Made by a program: the position numbers and the translations under genes. Shown here one piece after another: positions 40,047 through 49,547 of a stretch of DNA of 64,000 bases (the stretch's first letter is position 1; every line of letters begins with the position of its first letter). Under the pieces are notes generated by a model. It did not search any database. It saw only the letters and a program-made list of their open reading frames with translations, and was not told where the DNA came from. The stretch spans positions 1,426,001-1,490,000 of the forward strand of contig JAOSKN010000001.1 in assembly GCA_027493525.1 (NCBI GenBank). The letters run 5' to 3'. This DNA comes from Planctomycetota bacterium. Its GTDB lineage: Bacteria > Planctomycetota > SZUA-567 > H5-PLA8.

Positions 40047-41642
40047 ATGAACGACGCGACGAACCCTGCACCGAATCGAGTCCGGCCGCGCTGGCTCGCG
40101 CTGGCCGCGATCCTCGCGCTGAGCGGCGCGGCGCTGGCGTACGTGCGGCTGAGCGAGCCGATCGTGGTCCGCGGGATGTCGAACGGGCTGACGCTCGCGC
40201 TGGCCCTGGCCACGGGCGGGGCGCTGGTGCTCTGGTTCGCGTTCCTGAGCGGGCTGCCGCGGCGCGCGCGCTTCGCGGGGCTGGGCCTGGCGGCGGCGGG
40301 CGCCGCGGGCCTGGCGCTATGCCTGCGCGTGGAGGGCTATCACGGCGACATCCTGCCCGTGCTGACCTGGCGCTGGGCGCCGCCGCGCGACTACACGCTG
40401 CCCGAGTTGGCGCCGAAGGTCGCCGAGGCCCCGCCGGCCGGCGCGGAAGCGCCAGGCCCCCTGGTCGAGGCCGCGCCGGGCGACTGGAGCCGCTTCCTGG
40501 GGCCGCGCGGCGACGGCTGGGCGGAGGCCGGCGCGCTGCCGGCCGAATGGTGGACGCGCGCGCCGAAGGAGCGTTGGCGGCGGGCCTGCGGCGCGGGCTG
40601 GGCGGGCTGCGCCGTCGCCGGGGACCGGGTCTACACGCAGGAGCAACGCGGGCCGTACGAACTGGTGGTCTGCGTGGGCCTCGACGACGGCAAGGAAAAG
40701 TGGGTCCACCGAGACGAAGCGCGCTTCAGCGAAGAGATGGGCGGCGACGGGCCGCGCGCCACGCCGACGGTCTCGGAGGGAATCGTCTACGCGCTGGGCG
40801 CGACGGGGATCCTGAACGCGCTCGACGCGCGGAGCGGGGAACTGCGCTGGTCGCGGAACGTGCTCGCCGAGAGCGGGCAGCCGAACCTGATGTGGGGCAA
40901 GTCGGCCTCGCCCGTGGTTTACGACGGGCGGGTCGTCGTCACGCTGGGCGGCGCGCCGGAAGGGACCACCGCGGCGTTCCGCTGCGCGGACGGCGAGCCG
41001 GCCTGGCGGGCGGGCGCGGACCAGTCCAGCTACTCCACCCCGGCGCTGGGCCAACTGGCCGGCGCGCGGCAGCTCGTCGTCGTCTACGCCGACAGCATCG
41101 CCGGGCACGACCCGGCCGGCGGGAAGACGCTCTGGACCTACGCCTGGAAAGGCGCGCCCGCGAAGGTGGCTTCGCCGAAGCTTCTCGACGGCGACCGCGT
41201 GTTGCTCACCGTCGGCTACGGACTGGGCGCGCGGATGCTGAAGGTTTCGCGCGCCGGAGACGGCGGTGACGCGGCGAGCTTCGGCGTCGAGGTGCTCTGG
41301 CAGAACCTCAATCTCAAGACCAAGTTCACCAATCCGGTGCTCAAGGACGGCTGCGCGTACGGACTCGACGAGGGCCGCCTCGCCTGCGTGCGCCTGGAAG
41401 ACGGCGAGCGGCTATGGAAGGGCGACAGCTTCGGTCACGGGCAGCTCATCGGCGCCGGAGACGTGCTGATCGTTCAGGCGGAGCGCGGCGAGGTGGTCTT
41501 CGCGGCGGCCAGCCCCGAGGCGTTCAAGGTCTGGCAGCGCATCCCCGCGCTCAAGGACAAGACCTGGAATTATCCGGCGCTTTCGGGGCGAAACCTGATC
41601 GTGCGTAACGACCGCGAGATGGTGTGCCTCGAACTGCAGTGA
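40047..41642 (+). CDS. PQQ-type beta-propeller membrane protein
   Basis: 531 aa. Three hydrophobic segments (ALAAILALSGAALAYV, LTLALALATGGALVLWFAFL, FAGLGLAAAGAAGLALCL) precede a soluble propeller with PQQ/BamB-like blades: VAGDRVYTQEQ...LDDGKEKWVHRDE, ATPTVSEGIVYALGATGILNALDARSGELRWSRN, VLKDGCAYGLDEGRLACVRLEDGERLWKG. The opening WSRFLGPRGDGW is the common start of planctomycetal PQQ-like-repeat proteins. No PQQ ligand is certain, so it may be purely structural. The stop TGA at 41640 lies in the heptamer repeat. Confidence 0.85.
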   Translation: MNDATNPAPNRVRPRWLALAAILALSGAALAYVRLSEPIVVRGMSNGLTLALALATGGALVLWFAFLSGLPRRARFAGLGLAAAGAAGLALCLRVEGYHGDILPVLTWRWAPPRDYTLPELAPKVAEAPPAGAEAPGPLVEAAPGDWSRFLGPRGDGWAEAGALPAEWWTRAPKERWRRACGAGWAGCAVAGDRVYTQEQRGPYELVVCVGLDDGKEKWVHRDEARFSEEMGGDGPRATPTVSEGIVYALGATGILNALDARSGELRWSRNVLAESGQPNLMWGKSASPVVYDGRVVVTLGGAPEGTTAAFRCADGEPAWRAGADQSSYSTPALGQLAGARQLVVVYADSIAGHDPAGGKTLWTYAWKGAPAKVASPKLLDGDRVLLTVGYGLGARMLKVSRAGDGGDAASFGVEVLWQNLNLKTKFTNPVLKDGCAYGLDEGRLACVRLEDGERLWKGDSFGHGQLIGAGDVLIVQAERGEVVFAAASPEAFKVWQRIPALKDKTWNYPALSGRNLIVRNDREMVCLELQ

Positions 41643-41735
41643 ACGGTGAACAGTGAACGGTGAACAGTGAACGGTGAACGGTGAACTGGAACACATAGTG
41701 CTGTTCACTGTTCACTGTTCACTGTTTACTGTTTA
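41639..41735. repeat. Inverted heptamer arrays (GTGAACR) between convergent genes
   Basis: Seven 7-base units GTGAACG or GTGAACA occupy 41639-41687; five units CTGTTCA or CTGTTTA occupy 41701-41735, in the opposite sense. The two arms can pair around a loop of about 14 bases. Lying between convergent genes, the hairpin could act as a two-way transcription stop. It also supplies the stop codon of the PQQ-type gene. Confidence 0.9.
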
Positions 41736-41760
41736 CTGATCACTGTCTCCCACTTACCGA

Positions 41761-43863
41761 CTACCTTCCCTCGATCCCCACGGCGCGCTCCAGGGCTTTC
41801 AGGGTGGCTGGCGCATGGTCGGTGGACTCGATCTTGAGCGCGTCGGCGGCGTCGAAGCGCTTGTAGACCTGCCGCGCGAAGGCGTAGGCGCGGTCGGCCG
41901 CGGCGGCGTCGAGGCGTTCGCGGCGCTGGTCGACGGCATTGAGCAGGGTCAGGCCGCGCGGCGCGACGCAGGCGGCGACGTGAGGGAGGTCGTAGTCGTT
42001 CAACACGCCGGGGAGGAAGAGGCTGAAGTGGTGGTTCTGGAGCCGGTTCTCGACGAGGCACTTGTAGGTGCTGAGGCCGCGGAAGAGGACGGCGCGTTCG
42101 ACCTTGGCGTCCAGCGCGGCGGCGTAAAGGGCCCAGAGCGCCCCGCGCCCGACGCCGACGAGGTTGAGATGCTCGGGCTGCACCTCCCAGCGAGTGCGGA
42201 GGTATTCGAGCGTGCGGAGCACGTCGAAGACGCGCATGCCGAAGAGGTCGAGCCCGACGTTAAGCGCGCGGCGCGCCCAGGTGGCTTCTTCGCCGAGGAG
42301 CAGACGCTCGTAGGCGTCGCCGTCCTGGCGCTCGGGCTGCACGCGGGTCTCGCCGGCGCCTCGCACGTCGATGGCCATGACATGCAGGCCGCCTTGGGCG
42401 AGGCGCTTCATCCAGTCGCCGATGGCGGAGATGGCCGCGACGCCGCGTTCGTGGACGGCCAGGACCGTGGGCCGCGCCTGCCGCCCCTGATCGTCTTCGG
42501 GCGGGGTGTAGAAGGCGTACGGCAGGTACACGCCGTCCTCGACGATGAGCCGGCCCTTCTCGACGGCCAAGCCCCAGTCGGAGCCGTGGGACTCGACGTG
42601 GCCTTCGACGGGACCGTGGGGTTCGGGCATGCCCAGGCGGGCGCGGAAGCGCGCGCGGAGCTGCTCCTGCATGCCGCGGGCGGCCTCGGCGTCCCGGGGG
42701 AGTTCCGCGGCGGGAGGCAGGGCGCGCGCGCGTTCGCGGTGGTGGCTGAAGAGGTCGGCGAGGCTGAGGGACTTGCCGACCTGCCCGGTCTCGGTGGCGC
42801 AGAGCACCGCGGGCTGCTCGGTGGGCGTCTGGGGCTCGCGCGCGTCGCTATCGGGAAGCGCGAAGGCGCGCGCGAAGAACTCGGCCAGCCGCGCGCGCAG
42901 GACCCGGCCCAGGTCAGCGTGCTGGTCGAGTTCCACGGTCTCCAGCCTGGACTCGGCCCCGAGGAAGGCGTAGGCGTCGCCCAAATCCTTCAGGTACGCG
43001 GAGACGGGTTCGTCCTTCGCCGCGCGGACGGGATAGGCGAGCAGGAGCGGGCGCGGGGCGAAAGGCACCAGGAGGTCCGCGGGCGTGACCCCGCGCGCGA
43101 GCGCGCCAAAGAGGTTCTGCTCGATGCAGCCCCCGCCGAGCGGGTCGAGTTCCTCGGGGTGCAGCCCGCACGCGGCCGCCGCGGGGCGCTCGTCGAGCAC
43201 GCAAAGGTAGCGCAAGAGCGCCGAGCCGCCGTCGAGCCCCAGCACGCCCAGGCGCCGGGCGTCCACGTCGGGGCGCTCGCCAAGGAGGTCCAGGCCACGC
43301 ACGGCCTCCCAGGCCATCGCCAGGCCCAGGTGCTGCCCGGTGAGAAAGAGCATGTTGCCCAGATGCGTGTGCTCGGCGGGAACCGTCTGTCCGATCCAGC
43401 TCCGCCGCAGCGTGACGTCGAAGAACTGGATGCGTTCGCCCTGCCCAAGCTGGTCGGCGACGAGCGTGACGATGCCGCGCCGGGCGAAGAGCTGCGCGAG
43501 GCGCTGGTACACCGCGCCCGCCTTGCCCTCGACGTTGTGGTTGCTGAGCAGCAGGACCGCCGGGGCCGGGGCCTCCGCGCGCGCGGGGCGGTACAGGTTC
43601 GCCGTGACGACCATCCCGGGACAGCACTCGTAGGTGAGGATCTCGACGCGGTAGCCTTCGCGGTCGAGCGCGCTGACGGCCTGCACGTTCAGCGCCGTGC
43701 GTTCGGGGCAAGCCCCGAGGATCTCCGCGGCCACCTGGCGGATCTCGTCCTGCCGGCGGCGCAGGTCGTCGGCCCCCTCGAGATGCTCGATCCGCAGGCG
43801 CCGGCGTTCGAGCTGCCCGGCGGCCACGCGGCGGATGTAGTCCTGGACGATGCCTTCGTTCAT
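41761..43863 (-). CDS. Two-domain alpha/beta hydrolase-like protein without visible nucleophile
   Basis: 700 aa with two alpha/beta-hydrolase domains in tandem (about residues 40-335 and 440-700). Domain 1 has APAPAVLLLSNHNVEGKA and LGVLGLDGGSALLRYLC; domain 2 has RPTVLAVHERGVAAISA and LNLVGVGRGALWALYAA. In both, the nucleophile elbow that should read GxSxG lacks serine: GLDGG and GVGRG. A histidine near each end is present (VELDQHADLGR and IESTDHAPATL). The layout resembles acetyl-xylan-esterase-like or dienelactone-hydrolase-like proteins of Planctomycetota. There is no signal peptide. It may be a binding or scaffold protein. Confidence 0.8.
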   Translation of the reverse strand: MNEGIVQDYIRRVAAGQLERRRLRIEHLEGADDLRRRQDEIRQVAAEILGACPERTALNVQAVSALDREGYRVEILTYECCPGMVVTANLYRPARAEAPAPAVLLLSNHNVEGKAGAVYQRLAQLFARRGIVTLVADQLGQGERIQFFDVTLRRSWIGQTVPAEHTHLGNMLFLTGQHLGLAMAWEAVRGLDLLGERPDVDARRLGVLGLDGGSALLRYLCVLDERPAAAACGLHPEELDPLGGGCIEQNLFGALARGVTPADLLVPFAPRPLLLAYPVRAAKDEPVSAYLKDLGDAYAFLGAESRLETVELDQHADLGRVLRARLAEFFARAFALPDSDAREPQTPTEQPAVLCATETGQVGKSLSLADLFSHHRERARALPPAAELPRDAEAARGMQEQLRARFRARLGMPEPHGPVEGHVESHGSDWGLAVEKGRLIVEDGVYLPYAFYTPPEDDQGRQARPTVLAVHERGVAAISAIGDWMKRLAQGGLHVMAIDVRGAGETRVQPERQDGDAYERLLLGEEATWARRALNVGLDLFGMRVFDVLRTLEYLRTRWEVQPEHLNLVGVGRGALWALYAAALDAKVERAVLFRGLSTYKCLVENRLQNHHFSLFLPGVLNDYDLPHVAACVAPRGLTLLNAVDQRRERLDAAAADRAYAFARQVYKRFDAADALKIESTDHAPATLKALERAVGIEGR

Positions 43864-44022
43864 GCGAAGTTCCCAACCACGTTCGGTTCGTCAAAGAGAG
43901 TCCGCGATACGCGCGGAACGGACAACGATGTGGCCGGCCTGCCATTCATAATCTAACACGTAGCCGCGCCGGACGGAACCTTTTTGGGCCTCGCAACACC
44001 GGAAAAAGTGAGCGCGCGCGGG

Positions 44023-45432
44023 CTACAAGGCGAGTTTCAGTCCGGGCTTCAGTTCCGGCAGGGTCAGGCCCGCCAGCCCCTGCCCGTCGAAGCTGGTGAG
44101 CGGAGACAATTCCAGGCACAGGTCCGGCATGCCGCCGGGCTGGCGCGGAACCCGCCTCCCGGCGGCCTCGAGCCACGCGGCGGCCTCGGCGACGAGGTAG
44201 GCGCGCGCGGTGGCCGGGCTGTCCTCGCCTTCGGCGTTCTTGACCGGCGCGAAGTCGGCCTCGCGGGCGACCTCCAGGGTCACGCTGGCCTTCGCGCGCG
44301 GCAGCGCGTCGAAGACGAAGGTCTCGAACTTCACGCCGTTCTTCTCGCCGGGCTTGAGCTGAACCGGCCGCCCGTCCGGGCCGACGCACGGCACGGCCTT
44401 CTCGGCCTTGTGGAAGGGCAGGCGGAAGCCGCCCGCGTTGAGCCGCTCGACGAAGCCCACGTCCAGCAGGTGGATCGCGATGTTGCCGGCGGCGAAGCGC
44501 AGCGAGCCGTCGGGATTGGCGGCCTTCGCGAGGTCTTCCGGCAGGTCGCTATACTCGATCACGCCCAAGCGCCCATCGACCCTCCCCAGGACGCCGACCT
44601 TCTCGCGCCAGTCGCGCTTGCGCACGGCCTTGCTGGACATCTCCGCGCCGGCCTGGAGATGGAAGCCCAAAAAGACCGGGTCGGCGATCTTCACCAGGAC
44701 GTTGTCGACCTGGAAGTAGAAGAGCGTGTCGACGCCCTGTTCGGCCAGCCACGCGCAGGCGCCGGACTCGTGGAGCGCCTTGATCGAGCCGCCATGTCCA
44801 TTGGGCGAGAGCGCGAGGCTGGAGCGGGTTTCAAGCAGGAGCTTCCCGCGCCGGTCGACGGCGGGCATGTTCTCCTGGACGATGAAGCGCACGCTCGCCG
44901 GATCCAGCCCGAAGAAGCCGCGCGCCTCGAAGAAGGCCCGCGTGGCCGCGTCGTTGGCCGTGGAGGTCATCACGACCCAGGGCAGCTTCGCGCCATAGCG
45001 GCGGCGCAGGGCCAGAATCTTCTCGGCGTGGAGCTGGAAGATCGTGCGCCGCGTGACGGGGCCGATGACGTAAGCGCCCTTGGGGCCGTCGAAGCCCAGG
45101 CGCGTGCCCTGGCCGCCAGCGACGAGGAAGCAGCCCACGCGCCCGGCACGCAGGGCGGCCTCGCCGGCCGCGCGGGCCTCGGCGAAACGGTCGCGCTCGG
45201 CCTCGGTCTTCGGAAGTTCGATCAGCGGCGCGGGCTCCAGAACGGGCGGCTTGGACGCGGCGGCGTCCGGCGCGAGCAGGTCCTTCGTGAGCCGGTCGAG
45301 GAGGCCGAAGTCCAGCGCGGCCAGTTGCCCGAGCAGCCGGCCGCGCTCGGCCTCGTCGAGCCCGTCCCAGAAAGCGAGCACGTGCGCCTGGCCGTGCGCG
45401 CGAATCGTCTCGAGCAGGTCCTTGACGTTCAT
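44023..45432 (-). CDS. UDP-N-acetylglucosamine/UDP-sugar pyrophosphorylase, eukaryote-like
   Basis: 469 aa of the UDPGP (UAP1) family, which makes UDP-sugars from UTP and sugar 1-phosphate. The nucleotide loop GCFLVAGGQGTRLGFDGPKGAY is intact, as are VMTSTAND, FIVQENMPAVD, SPNGHGGSIKALHESG, FYFQVDNVLVKIADPVFLGF and GVIEYSDLP. GNIAIHLLDVGFVERL, KPGEKNGVKFETFVFDALP and ANDAATRAFFEARGFFGL also follow the eukaryotic type. Bacterial cells usually use GlmU, so this form is a known feature of Planctomycetota and some others. The start shares bases ATGA with the phosphatase gene after it. Confidence 0.92.
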   Translation of the reverse strand: MNVKDLLETIRAHGQAHVLAFWDGLDEAERGRLLGQLAALDFGLLDRLTKDLLAPDAAASKPPVLEPAPLIELPKTEAERDRFAEARAAGEAALRAGRVGCFLVAGGQGTRLGFDGPKGAYVIGPVTRRTIFQLHAEKILALRRRYGAKLPWVVMTSTANDAATRAFFEARGFFGLDPASVRFIVQENMPAVDRRGKLLLETRSSLALSPNGHGGSIKALHESGACAWLAEQGVDTLFYFQVDNVLVKIADPVFLGFHLQAGAEMSSKAVRKRDWREKVGVLGRVDGRLGVIEYSDLPEDLAKAANPDGSLRFAAGNIAIHLLDVGFVERLNAGGFRLPFHKAEKAVPCVGPDGRPVQLKPGEKNGVKFETFVFDALPRAKASVTLEVAREADFAPVKNAEGEDSPATARAYLVAEAAAWLEAAGRRVPRQPGGMPDLCLELSPLTSFDGQGLAGLTLPELKPGLKLAL

Positions 45433-45926
45433 GCGGCCGGCCCCTTGGCGAAACGGGCGAGAAAATCGAGCTGCGCGGCGGTCTCGGGGACGCGGAGGCC
45501 GCGGGCCCGCTCCAGCCGGTCCAGCACGGCGTCCAGGGGCACGCCGAGAAGCAGGAGCACACAGGCCGAGACCAGCGCCGAGCGGCCGATGCCCGCGTAG
45601 CAGTGGACGAGCACGGAGCGGCCCTGGGCCACATGCTTCTGCAGCTCTTGCGCGAAGGCCCGCGTCTCGTCCAGGCTGTCCGGCACGCCATGGTCGGAGA
45701 TCGGGAAGGCATGGAAGAGCAACCCCTGCCTGGCGCAGGCGCCGGCCTCGTCGTCCAGGCCCAGGCGCGCGGCTTCCAGGGGTTCGAGGAACGAAGCCAC
45801 CACGTCCACGCCAGCCTCGCGCAGCCGGCGCATCTCGGCATCCAGGGACGGAATCGCGCAGGGCCGGGGCGTGAAGGCCAAGCGGCCGGGCGCTACGCCT
45901 TCGATCCAGGGCACGTCCGTGCGCAT
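45429..45926 (-). CDS. Dual-specificity/tyrosine phosphatase-like protein
   Basis: 165 aa. The CX5R loop is HCYAGIGRSALVSA with Cys and Arg present, and an upstream Asp, IIISDHG-like, in LLFHAFPISDHGVPD, fits the general acid. This is a cysteine-based phosphatase of the DSP/PTP superfamily, with protein or small-molecule substrates. The ATG at 45926 begins MRTDVPWIEG; longer frames run into the fabI side. It overlaps the UDP-sugar pyrophosphorylase start by 4 bases. Confidence 0.85.
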   Translation of the reverse strand: MRTDVPWIEGVAPGRLAFTPRPCAIPSLDAEMRRLREAGVDVVASFLEPLEAARLGLDDEAGACARQGLLFHAFPISDHGVPDSLDETRAFAQELQKHVAQGRSVLVHCYAGIGRSALVSACVLLLLGVPLDAVLDRLERARGLRVPETAAQLDFLARFAKGPAA

Positions 45927-45946
45927 GGCAGGTTCCGCCGGGGGAA

Positions 45947-46849
45947 TCAGGACTGCGCGCCGGCGAGCGCTTCGGGCTCCATGCCCATCGAGTGATAACC
46001 CTTGTCCACGTAGACCGTCGTGCCGGTAATCCCCGCGCCCAGCGGCGAGCAGAGGAACGCGGCCGCGTGGCCCACGTCGGCGGCGGTGTTGTTCTCGGGC
46101 AGCGCGCTGTTCTTCTTGTAGTAGTCGAGCAACAGTTCGATGGTGCCGATGGCCTTGGCCGCGCGGGACGGCAGGGGGCCGGCGCTGACGGTATTGACGC
46201 GCACGTTCCACTTGCGCCCGGCCTCGAAGGCCAGCACGCGCGTGTCGCTTTCGAGCGCCGCCTTGGCGCTGCTCATCCCGCCCCCGTAGCCGGGGATGAC
46301 GCGCTCGGAGGCCATGTACGTCAGCGAGACGATCGCGCCGCCGGGGCGCATCAGCGGGCCGAAGCGCTGCACGAGGCTGATGAGGGAGTAGGCGCTGGCG
46401 CTGAGCGCGGCGAGGTAGCCCTTGCGGCTGGTCTCGAGGAGCGGCTTCTTCACCTCGGGGCCGTTGGCGAGTGAATGGACGAGCACGTCGAGGCTCTGCT
46501 CGCCGTGATCCTGCTTATAGGCTTCCGCCGCCTCGGAGATGGTGTAACCGCTGAGGTCCTTGTAGCGCTTGTCCTCGCGCAGTTCGGCAGGGACATCCTC
46601 CGGGGCGTCGAAGGCCGCGTCGAGCGGGTAGATCTTGGCGATCTTCATCTTCGCGCCGCCGGGCAGATCGAGGTCGAGGCGGTCGCGCTCGAGACTCTTC
46701 TGGAGCAGCGAGAGGACGGGCGGCCAGGTGCCGACGGAAATTTCGGCGCCGGCGGCGGCGAGGGCCTTGCAGATGGCCCAGCCGTAGCCGTGGTCGTCGG
46801 CGATCCCGGCAACGAAGGCGCGTTTGCCGGTCAAGTCGATGGGCAGCAT
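45947..46849 (-). CDS. fabI: Enoyl-[acyl-carrier-protein] reductase FabI (plant-like type)
   Basis: 300-aa NADH-dependent reductase for the last step of each fatty-acid elongation round. The N-terminus [43 protein letters not shown] is the SDR-type nucleotide site of FabI. Tyr-x6-Lys is [28 protein letters not shown], and [18 protein letters not shown] follows. The insertion around [33 protein letters not shown] is characteristic of the chloroplast/Chlamydia-type ENR. The ATG at 46849 is chosen because the family begins there; an extension to 46915 is not family-like. Confidence 0.94.
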   Translation of the reverse strand: MLPIDLTGKRAFVAGIADDHGYGWAICKALAAAGAEISVGTWPPVLSLLQKSLERDRLDLDLPGGAKMKIAKIYPLDAAFDAPEDVPAELREDKRYKDLSGYTISEAAEAYKQDHGEQSLDVLVHSLANGPEVKKPLLETSRKGYLAALSASAYSLISLVQRFGPLMRPGGAIVSLTYMASERVIPGYGGGMSSAKAALESDTRVLAFEAGRKWNVRVNTVSAGPLPSRAAKAIGTIELLLDYYKKNSALPENNTAADVGHAAAFLCSPLGAGITGTTVYVDKGYHSMGMEPEALAGAQS

Positions 46850-46998
46850 GAGGTCGTCTCCGGAGCTCGGGTGCGCGCACGAGGATACCAGACATCCGCG
46901 CGCGGCAAAGGGCACGCCGCTCGGGATTCTGGACTGCCTTCGGCGCGCCGGATAGGGTATGCCGTAGACTCAGACCTCAGGCGCGCCGGAGGCCCGCG

Positions 46999-47994
46999 AT
47001 GGACACCATCCTCAGACTGGTGGACGCCTTGCAGGACCGGCCTTACGAGGCCGGCGAGGATGTCCTGCGCGAGGGCGAGAACAGCGACGAACTGTTCCTG
47101 CTTTCCGAGGGCGCGGTGGAAATCCTGCGCAAGGACGTGCGCATCTGCGAGATCGCCGAGCGCGGCGCGCTCTTCGGCGAGATCTCGGCGCTGCTGGGCA
47201 TCCCGCACATGGCGACCGTGCGCACGCTGCGGCCCTCGCGCTTCAAGGTCGTGAACCAGGTCAAGCCGTTCCTGCACCAGGCTCCCGACGTCTGCCGCGA
47301 GGTCGCCGTGGTGCTGGCTTGGCGGCTGGTGGAGACCAGCAATTTCCTGGCGGACCTGCGCACCGAATTCCTTCTCCGCTCGCAAGCCGCCTCCGTGGAG
47401 GGGAGCGAAGAGTCCAAGCTCCTCGGCGCCTTCCGCGAATACTGGCTCCAGTCGTGGAAGCTCTTCGAGCGGCAGCACTATCAGGACGCGGGCATCGAGA
47501 CCGAGACGCTGCGCTACGAACAGTTCCTGCCCGGCGAGGTGGTCCTGCGGCAGGGCGTCCGGGACGAGAAGCTGCTGATCCTGCGCACCGGCTCGGTGGA
47601 GGTGGTCAAGAACGAGACGCCGCTGTTCATGGTCTGGGACCGCGGCGTGCTCTTCGGCGAAATCTCCGCGCTCCTGGGCACGGGCCACACGGCCACGGTC
47701 CGCGCGCTGGAGCCCAGCACGTTCCAGGTCGTCGAGAGCGCCGACAAGCTCTTCCGCAGGCACGTGGACGTGGCGTGGTACGTCGCGCGCCTGCTGGCCA
47801 AGCGGCTGCTGGACGCCAACAAGTACTTCGTCGGGCTCAAGCAGCAGCTCAAGCGGCTGACGGACGAACTCCAGAAGGAACAGGCGACGCAACTGGTGGA
47901 ACTGCTCGAAGAGGCCGAACAGGAAATGCAGAAGCGCCACGTGCTCCGCCCGGGCGGTTCGGGCCTGCACTCGCGGGCGCTGGAAGAGACCTGA
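46999..47994 (+). CDS. Protein with two cyclic-nucleotide-binding domains
   Basis: 331 aa. Two CAP-type cNMP-binding domains, at about residues 10-115 and 165-270: EAGEDVLREGENSDELFLLSEGAVEILRKD...IAERGALFGEISALLG and PGEVVLRQGVRDEKLLILRTGSVEVVKNE...RGVLFGEISALLGTGHTATVRALEPSTF. Both have the GEISALLG phosphate-cassette region, though the classic Arg of a cAMP site (GExALL..xxRxAT) reads HMAT or HTAT, so true cAMP binding is uncertain. The C-terminus is coiled-coil (LKQQLKRLTDELQKEQATQLVELLEEAEQEM). There is no DNA-binding HTH. Confidence 0.88.
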   Translation: MDTILRLVDALQDRPYEAGEDVLREGENSDELFLLSEGAVEILRKDVRICEIAERGALFGEISALLGIPHMATVRTLRPSRFKVVNQVKPFLHQAPDVCREVAVVLAWRLVETSNFLADLRTEFLLRSQAASVEGSEESKLLGAFREYWLQSWKLFERQHYQDAGIETETLRYEQFLPGEVVLRQGVRDEKLLILRTGSVEVVKNETPLFMVWDRGVLFGEISALLGTGHTATVRALEPSTFQVVESADKLFRRHVDVAWYVARLLAKRLLDANKYFVGLKQQLKRLTDELQKEQATQLVELLEEAEQEMQKRHVLRPGGSGLHSRALEET

Positions 47995-48064
47995 CGCCGG
48001 CGCCCGGCGGGCCTATCCCGCGCCGGCCCGCAGCACGCGCCGTTCCCGTCTCCCGCGCAGCACT

Positions 48065-48403
48065 TCAGCCACCTTTTTCCTTCAACGGCGCCAGGTCGCC
48101 GGACTTCACGACGTAGCCTTCCGCGCTCCAGGTCATGAAGTTGTCCTTATAGTTCGAGTAGGCGGTGTTGATCACCACCGGGAGCCGCCGGTCAAGGGTC
48201 TGGAGCCGCTCCAGCAACGCGATGCCGTCCAGGCCGGGCATGGAGATGTCGAGGATGACCAAGTCGGGCCGGCGCGTGCTCACCATCTCCAGCGCCTCCG
48301 CGCCGCCCCCGGCGGTCCGGACGCCGTACCCTTCCTCCTCGAACTCCTCCTTATAAAGGAGGCGGAGGTTCCGGTCGTCGTCGACAACAAGGAGGTTCGC
48401 CAT
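48065..48403 (-). CDS. Single-domain response regulator
   Basis: 112 aa of receiver domain alone: LLVVDDDRNLRLLYKEEFEEEGY (acidic pocket), LVILDISMPGLDG (phosphoacceptor Asp), VVINTAYSNYKD (Thr/Tyr switch region) and YVVKSGD (conserved Lys). No output domain. A good GGAGG lies before the ATG at 48403. No kinase gene is near. It probably relays phosphate to another protein. Confidence 0.92.
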   Translation of the reverse strand: MANLLVVDDDRNLRLLYKEEFEEEGYGVRTAGGGAEALEMVSTRRPDLVILDISMPGLDGIALLERLQTLDRRLPVVINTAYSNYKDNFMTWSAEGYVVKSGDLAPLKEKGG

Positions 48404-48516
48404 GGAGCACCTCCTGCTGGGGACTTGAAAGCGGGAAGGCAGGCCTTCCGTCAATAAAATACCCTATTGTCCTTTATAAGTCCAATCGTTCAGCCATCCT
48501 GGCGGTGGAGAACGCC

Positions 48517-49461
48517 TTACCTGCGGGCTTTCAGCGCGGCGTTCAGGTCGGAAGCCATCTTCTCGGCGGCGGCGCGAGCGGCCTCGGCGAAGCGTGCCTC
48601 GCCGAAGTCCTTGGCGTAAGGCTGCTCCTTGCAGGCGAAGACGATCCCGCGCGAGGAGTTCACCACCGCGCCGAGGCCGTCGCGGTGGAAGCCCGCGGCG
48701 GCGTCGGCGGCCGTGCCGCCCTGCGCTCCGTAGCCGGGAATGAGCAGGATCGCGCGCGGCATCTTCTCGCGCAGCTCGCGGAGTTGCTCCGGGTAGGTCG
48801 CGCCGACGACCGCGCCGACGGGATGGAAGCCCGTGCGGCCGACATGCTTCTCGCCCAGCGCGTTGACCATCTCGGCGACGTGCTCGTAGATCTTTTTCCC
48901 GCCGCTTTCGAGGTCCTGCAAGTCGCCACTGCCGGGATTGGAGGTCTTCACCAGCACGAAGAAGCCTTTGCCGTTGGCGACGCCGATATCGAGGTACGGC
49001 CGCAGCGTGTCGTGGCCCAGGTAGGGGTTTACGGTGAGCGCGTCGGCGTCGAAGCCCACCGTGGCGCCGCCGGTGATGTTCATTCCGCCCAGGTGCGCGC
49101 GCGCGTAGGCCACGGCGGTGCTCCCAATGTCGCCGCGCTTGGCGTCGCTGATGACGACGTAGCCCTTGGCCTTCGCGTGCCGTACGGTGGCCTCGAACGC
49201 GCGGATGCCTTCGCTGCCGAACTCCTCGTAGAACGCGACCTGCGGCTTGCAGACGGGAACCAGATCGGCCAGCGCGTCGAGCAGCGCCGTATTGAAAGCG
49301 ATGAAGGCCTCGGCGACGGCCGCCGGCGTATGGCCGTGGCGCTTGATCGCGTCCTCGCGCAGCGGCGCGGGGAGCAGGTCGAAGCGCGGATCGAGGCCCA
49401 GGCAGACGGCGTTGCCTTTTTGCTTCACGGCATCGTTGAGGCGGTCGGCGAAGTGGCTCAT
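48517..49461 (-). CDS. pyrF: Orotidine 5'-phosphate decarboxylase, type 2
   Basis: 314-aa pyrimidine-synthesis enzyme (OMP to UMP). The active-site strand VVISDAKRGDIGSTAVAYA carries the DAKRGDI motif of the longer subfamily 2. NAVCLGLDPRFDLLP, CKPQVAFYEEFGSEGI, NPYLGHDTLRPYL, VLVKTSNPGSGDLQDL and IPGYGAQGGTAADAA also fit. The ATG at 49461 (MSHFADRLN) is preferred; the frame extends into the heptamer array at 49471-49503 but that part is repeat translation. Confidence 0.94.
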   Translation of the reverse strand: MSHFADRLNDAVKQKGNAVCLGLDPRFDLLPAPLREDAIKRHGHTPAAVAEAFIAFNTALLDALADLVPVCKPQVAFYEEFGSEGIRAFEATVRHAKAKGYVVISDAKRGDIGSTAVAYARAHLGGMNITGGATVGFDADALTVNPYLGHDTLRPYLDIGVANGKGFFVLVKTSNPGSGDLQDLESGGKKIYEHVAEMVNALGEKHVGRTGFHPVGAVVGATYPEQLRELREKMPRAILLIPGYGAQGGTAADAAAGFHRDGLGAVVNSSRGIVFACKEQPYAKDFGEARFAEAARAAAEKMASDLNAALKARR

Positions 49462-49470
49462 GGCAAAAAC

Positions 49471-49503
49471 GGTAAACGGTAAACGGTGAACGGTAAACGG
49501 TAA
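49471..49503. repeat. Heptamer array (GGTRAAC)4 upstream of pyrF
   Basis: Four units GGTAAAC, GGTAAAC, GGTGAAC, GGTAAAC and a partial fifth. It is one-armed here, and lies 10 bases upstream of the pyrF start codon. It belongs to the same family as the arrays at 5285 and 41639. Confidence 0.9.
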
Positions 49504-49547
49504 GAATGCTGGCACCCCGTGACGGGGCTAACCGCATTGATAGCAAC

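Noticed and set aside
49471..49503. Tandem heptamers as a CRISPR-like array
   Set aside because: Units are 7 bases without spacers; no cas genes are present in the window.
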